NCBI GenBank assembly: GCA_022712845.1
Contig: JAFLJV010000187.1
Coordinates: 1-6,644 of the forward strand
Length of the DNA stretch: 6,644 nt
Direction of reading: 5' to 3'
Origin: Sulfurimonas sp.
GTDB taxonomy: Bacteria; Campylobacterota; Campylobacteria; Campylobacterales; Sulfurimonadaceae
The first letter of the stretch is position 1; every line of letters begins with the position of its first letter. Below the pieces are notes generated by a model, which worked only from the letters and a program-made list of their open reading frames with translations, made no database searches and had not been told where the DNA came from. Positions 5,181 through 6,644 of this stretch are shown piece by piece. Made by a program: the position numbers and the translations under genes.

Positions 5181-5853
5181 GTTTTTGTCTCCTTATATAT
5201 AATTTTCTTTTTATATACATAACTACTGCATAAAAAACAATACTGTAAAACAATATCTTTACAATTAAGATAGTGTTTTTATTAGTATTTCCAACAGCAT
5301 TATCCAATATTATATTTTTACTCTCTGCTATTTGTTCTGCTATATCTGCATAACCATTAAACATAGAAGCCGAATATTTTCCTAAAACTCCACCTTTTTT
5401 TGATTTTTGAGAAAGTAAAGGTAAAATTGTTCCTCCACTAGCCATATCACTAAAATCAAAACTAAGTACTGCAATAATAAATGCTTGAACTGATGATGAT
5501 ATAGGACTTAATACCTGTCTTTTATCAAAATATTTATATAAAGATGACTCACTTGCTAAGATATCAACTTTAGAATTCATCTCTGAAAATGTAAGTAAGA
5601 TAGTAGGTTCTGAAAAATCTTTCATAACCTCTTTTTCATACTCAACAATACTCATACCTTCTGGTAATTCTTTAAGCATCATAAGTCTTAATGAAATACC
5701 TGTCTTTTCATAAAGTTCTGAACCTAATTTTTCAATCTCAACACTGAATGCAGGATTAAAAATAACTTCATCTTTATATAAATATTGTGCGTTTAATATT
5801 GTATTAAACCATAGTGTGAGGATGAGGGCCCCAAGCCCTCTGGAAATTTTCAA
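5167..5853 (-). CDS. TPM-like periplasmic protein with C-terminal membrane anchor
   Basis: A 228-residue protein with a signal peptide (about 1-22, hydrophobic GALILTLWFNTIL, cleavage probably near NAQ) and a C-terminal membrane helix at about 194-213 followed by a basic tail (KRKLYIRRQK). The middle resembles the TPM domain of YgcG-type proteins: KLGSELYEKTGISLRLMMLK (42-61), SIVEYEKEV (68-76), PTILLTFSE (83-91), KVDILAS (95-101). TPM proteins have been linked to assembly or repair of membrane complexes such as photosystem II; here the neighbours suggest a link to the oxidase, which is inference. The start is TTG at 5853 with AGGAAA five bases upstream; the next Met would lose the signal peptide. 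A GC-rich hairpin lies in codons 5-10. The last 14 bases overlap the FixH gene. Confidence 0.65.
   Translation of the reverse strand: MKISRGLGALILTLWFNTILNAQYLYKDEVIFNPAFSVEIEKLGSELYEKTGISLRLMMLKELPEGMSIVEYEKEVMKDFSEPTILLTFSEMNSKVDILASESSLYKYFDKRQVLSPISSSVQAFIIAVLSFDFSDMASGGTILPLLSQKSKKGGVLGKYSASMFNGYADIAEQIAESKNIILDNAVGNTNKNTILIVKILFYSIVFYAVVMYIKRKLYIRRQKLESN
5189..5194 (-). promoter_or_regulatory. Shine-Dalgarno that decides the TTG start of the FixH gene
   Basis: AAGGAG on the minus strand, eight bases before TTG at 5180. It lies within the coding region of the TPM-like gene, and no ATG is available in a sensible position before the membrane helix. Confidence 0.7.
5824..5840 (-). other. 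GC-rich hairpin at the start of the TPM-like gene
   Basis: GAGGGC and GCCCTC form a six-pair stem around a five-base loop (TTGGG on the transcript). It begins 14 bases after the first base of the TTG start codon and covers codons 5-10. It is GC-rich in an otherwise AT-rich operon. It is not a REP: stem, loop and flanks all differ. Confidence 0.5.
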
Positions 5854-5858
5854 TGAAA

Positions 5859-5864
5859 TTTCCT
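5859..5864 (-). promoter_or_regulatory. Shine-Dalgarno that decides the TTG start of the TPM-like gene
   Basis: AGGAAA on the minus strand, five bases before TTG at 5853. It overlaps the TAG stop codon of the 29-residue gene upstream. Confidence 0.55.
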
Positions 5865-5952
5865 AACCAATGAATAAATGATTTGGTGTAAGAACAGCGT
5901 AAGCTGTATATGCGGCCATTAATACTAGACCCCATGCAATAATTTTTTCCAT
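5863..5952 (-). CDS. 29-residue single-helix membrane protein in the cco operon
   Basis: A small ORF that fills the gap between the DUF4006 gene and the TPM-like gene. Its ATG at 5952 shares one base with the DUF4006 stop (TAATG), and AGGGAG lies six bases upstream. The product is a short head (MEK), a hydrophobic segment IIAWGLVLMAAYTAYAVL (4-21) and a short polar tail ending in HLFIG. I do not recognise a family. Tiny one-helix subunits are known in cbb3 oxidases (for example CcoM in Pseudomonas), so an accessory subunit is a reasonable guess. At 29 codons it falls below common gene-calling cutoffs. Confidence 0.65.
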   Translation of the reverse strand: MEKIIAWGLVLMAAYTAYAVLTPNHLFIG

Positions 5953-6167
5953 TATTTACTCCCTACAGTCACAACATGATCTTCAACTTTTGAACCAAAC
6001 ATTCTAATCTCTTGTTCATTTTTGATATCATAGTAGTTTGCAGCATTATCGTTTTGTACACTAAGACCCCAAACTGTGAAAACAACTAGAATAAATAATA
6101 ATAATACAGTTGCAATTAACATACCTGTTATACCATCTAAAGCAAATAAGCCTCTATTTTCATTCAT
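5952..6167 (-). CDS. DUF4006 family membrane protein
   Basis: A 71-residue protein with an N-terminal motif NRGLFALDGITGML (4-17), one membrane helix (about 13-35) and a short charged tail. This matches DUF4006, a Campylobacterota family found directly after ccoP; the function is unknown, but the location implies a role with the cbb3 oxidase. The ATG at 6167 has AAGGGAG six bases upstream, overlapping the ccoP stop codon. The gap to ccoP is 11 bases. A second in-frame ATG does not occur nearby, since the other CAT at 6161-6163 is out of frame. Confidence 0.8.
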   Translation of the reverse strand: MNENRGLFALDGITGMLIATVLLLFILVVFTVWGLSVQNDNAANYYDIKNEQEIRMFGSKVEDHVVTVGSK

Positions 6168-6178
6168 ACCGAACTCCC

Positions 6179-6644
6179 TTACTTGCTTATGCTAGTGATA
6201 TACGCACCAACAGCTTCTTTTTGTTTCTCATTAAGTCTTTCAAACTTAGGCATAACACCCATATGACCTTTTTTACCATAGTTTAGAACATTGGTAACTA
6301 GTGCAGGTGTATAAGTAGCAACACTTGGAGACACATAGTCCATACCTTTACCATCTGCTCCATGACATGCAGCACAAGCACCAACAAATATATCAGCACC
6401 ATCACCTTGCATACCATTTGCAACATAAGCAGAAACAGTGTCAATCTCAGCATCTGTAATTAAAGCACCAGTATTACCATTAAATAAACCATTACGATCA
6501 GGCATTGGCATTGGAGATCCAATTAGTTGATAATCTGAACCATTTTCAATTACATACTTAACAGTTTGAGCAGAAATTCTACTATTTAAGTCAGCTGCCT
6601 TACCATCAATACCATCAGCATTAATACCATGACAAACTTTACAT
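6179..6644 (-). CDS. ccoP: Cytochrome c oxidase cbb3-type, diheme subunit CcoP (C-terminal part)
   Basis: The last 154 residues of CcoP; the N-terminus and membrane anchor lie beyond the right edge. Two c-type heme motifs are visible: CKVCH (6643-6629) and CAACH (6376-6362). Met ligand candidates lie in SPMPMPD for the first heme and GHMGVMPKF for the second. These are periplasmic domains that pass electrons from soluble cytochrome c to CcoO and the CcoN active site in high-affinity oxygen respiration. The frame stays open from 6511 back to the window edge, so the Met at 6511 is internal, not the start. The gene ends in SISK and a TAA at 6181-6179, followed closely by the DUF4006 gene. Confidence 0.93.
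   Translation of the reverse strand, partial: CKVCHGINADGIDGKAADLNSRISAQTVKYVIENGSDYQLIGSPMPMPDRNGLFNGNTGALITDAEIDTVSAYVANGMQGDGADIFVGACAACHGADGKGMDYVSPSVATYTPALVTNVLNYGKKGHMGVMPKFERLNEKQKEAVGAYITSISK

Overview
The window is very AT-rich and every supported gene lies on the minus strand, so transcription runs from right to left. The right half matches Campylobacterota (Campylobacter, Arcobacter and Sulfurimonas relatives). There, the end of a cbb3 oxidase operon is followed by a DUF4006 protein, small membrane proteins, a FixH-type protein and an AddB-like nuclease. I assign this lineage from gene content and remembered gene order, not from a search.

Region 1 (6644 to 4671, housekeeping respiration). 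It holds the C-terminal diheme part of CcoP (runs off the right edge), a DUF4006 protein, a 29-residue single-helix membrane protein, a secreted and membrane-anchored TPM-like protein, and a FixH-family protein. The genes are packed with 1 to 14 base overlaps or gaps of about 10 bases. Good Shine-Dalgarno sequences support two consecutive TTG starts.

Region 2 (4655 to 2304, DNA repair). It holds a 783-residue AddB-like protein with a C-terminal PD-(D/E)XK nuclease and an Fe-S cysteine set. Its usual partner AddA is not the next gene in this window.

Region 3 (2295 to 1, accessory island). A REP-associated tyrosine transposase (RAYT, HUH/Y1 family) and a KAP-type P-loop NTPase are interleaved with REP palindromes. 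Three 80-bp REPIN units (two REPs in inverted orientation around a 35-nt spacer) sit in the same direction: one cut by the left edge (1-56), one at 766-845, one at 2215-2294. Two further REPs lie at 143-165 and 724-746. The layout is REPIN - RAYT - REPIN - NTPase - REPIN. The REP stems vary by compensatory base-pair changes, and the spacers share a fixed length and an invariant core, so the units look like a maintained family. The NTPase has its own near-consensus sigma70 promoter just inside the REPIN.

Working together: region 1 serves assembly and function of the high-affinity oxidase, and region 2 serves double-strand break processing. Region 3 looks like a RAYT/REPIN system that has settled next to, or captured, an NTPase of a family that includes phage-exclusion proteins. 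The last statement is inference.
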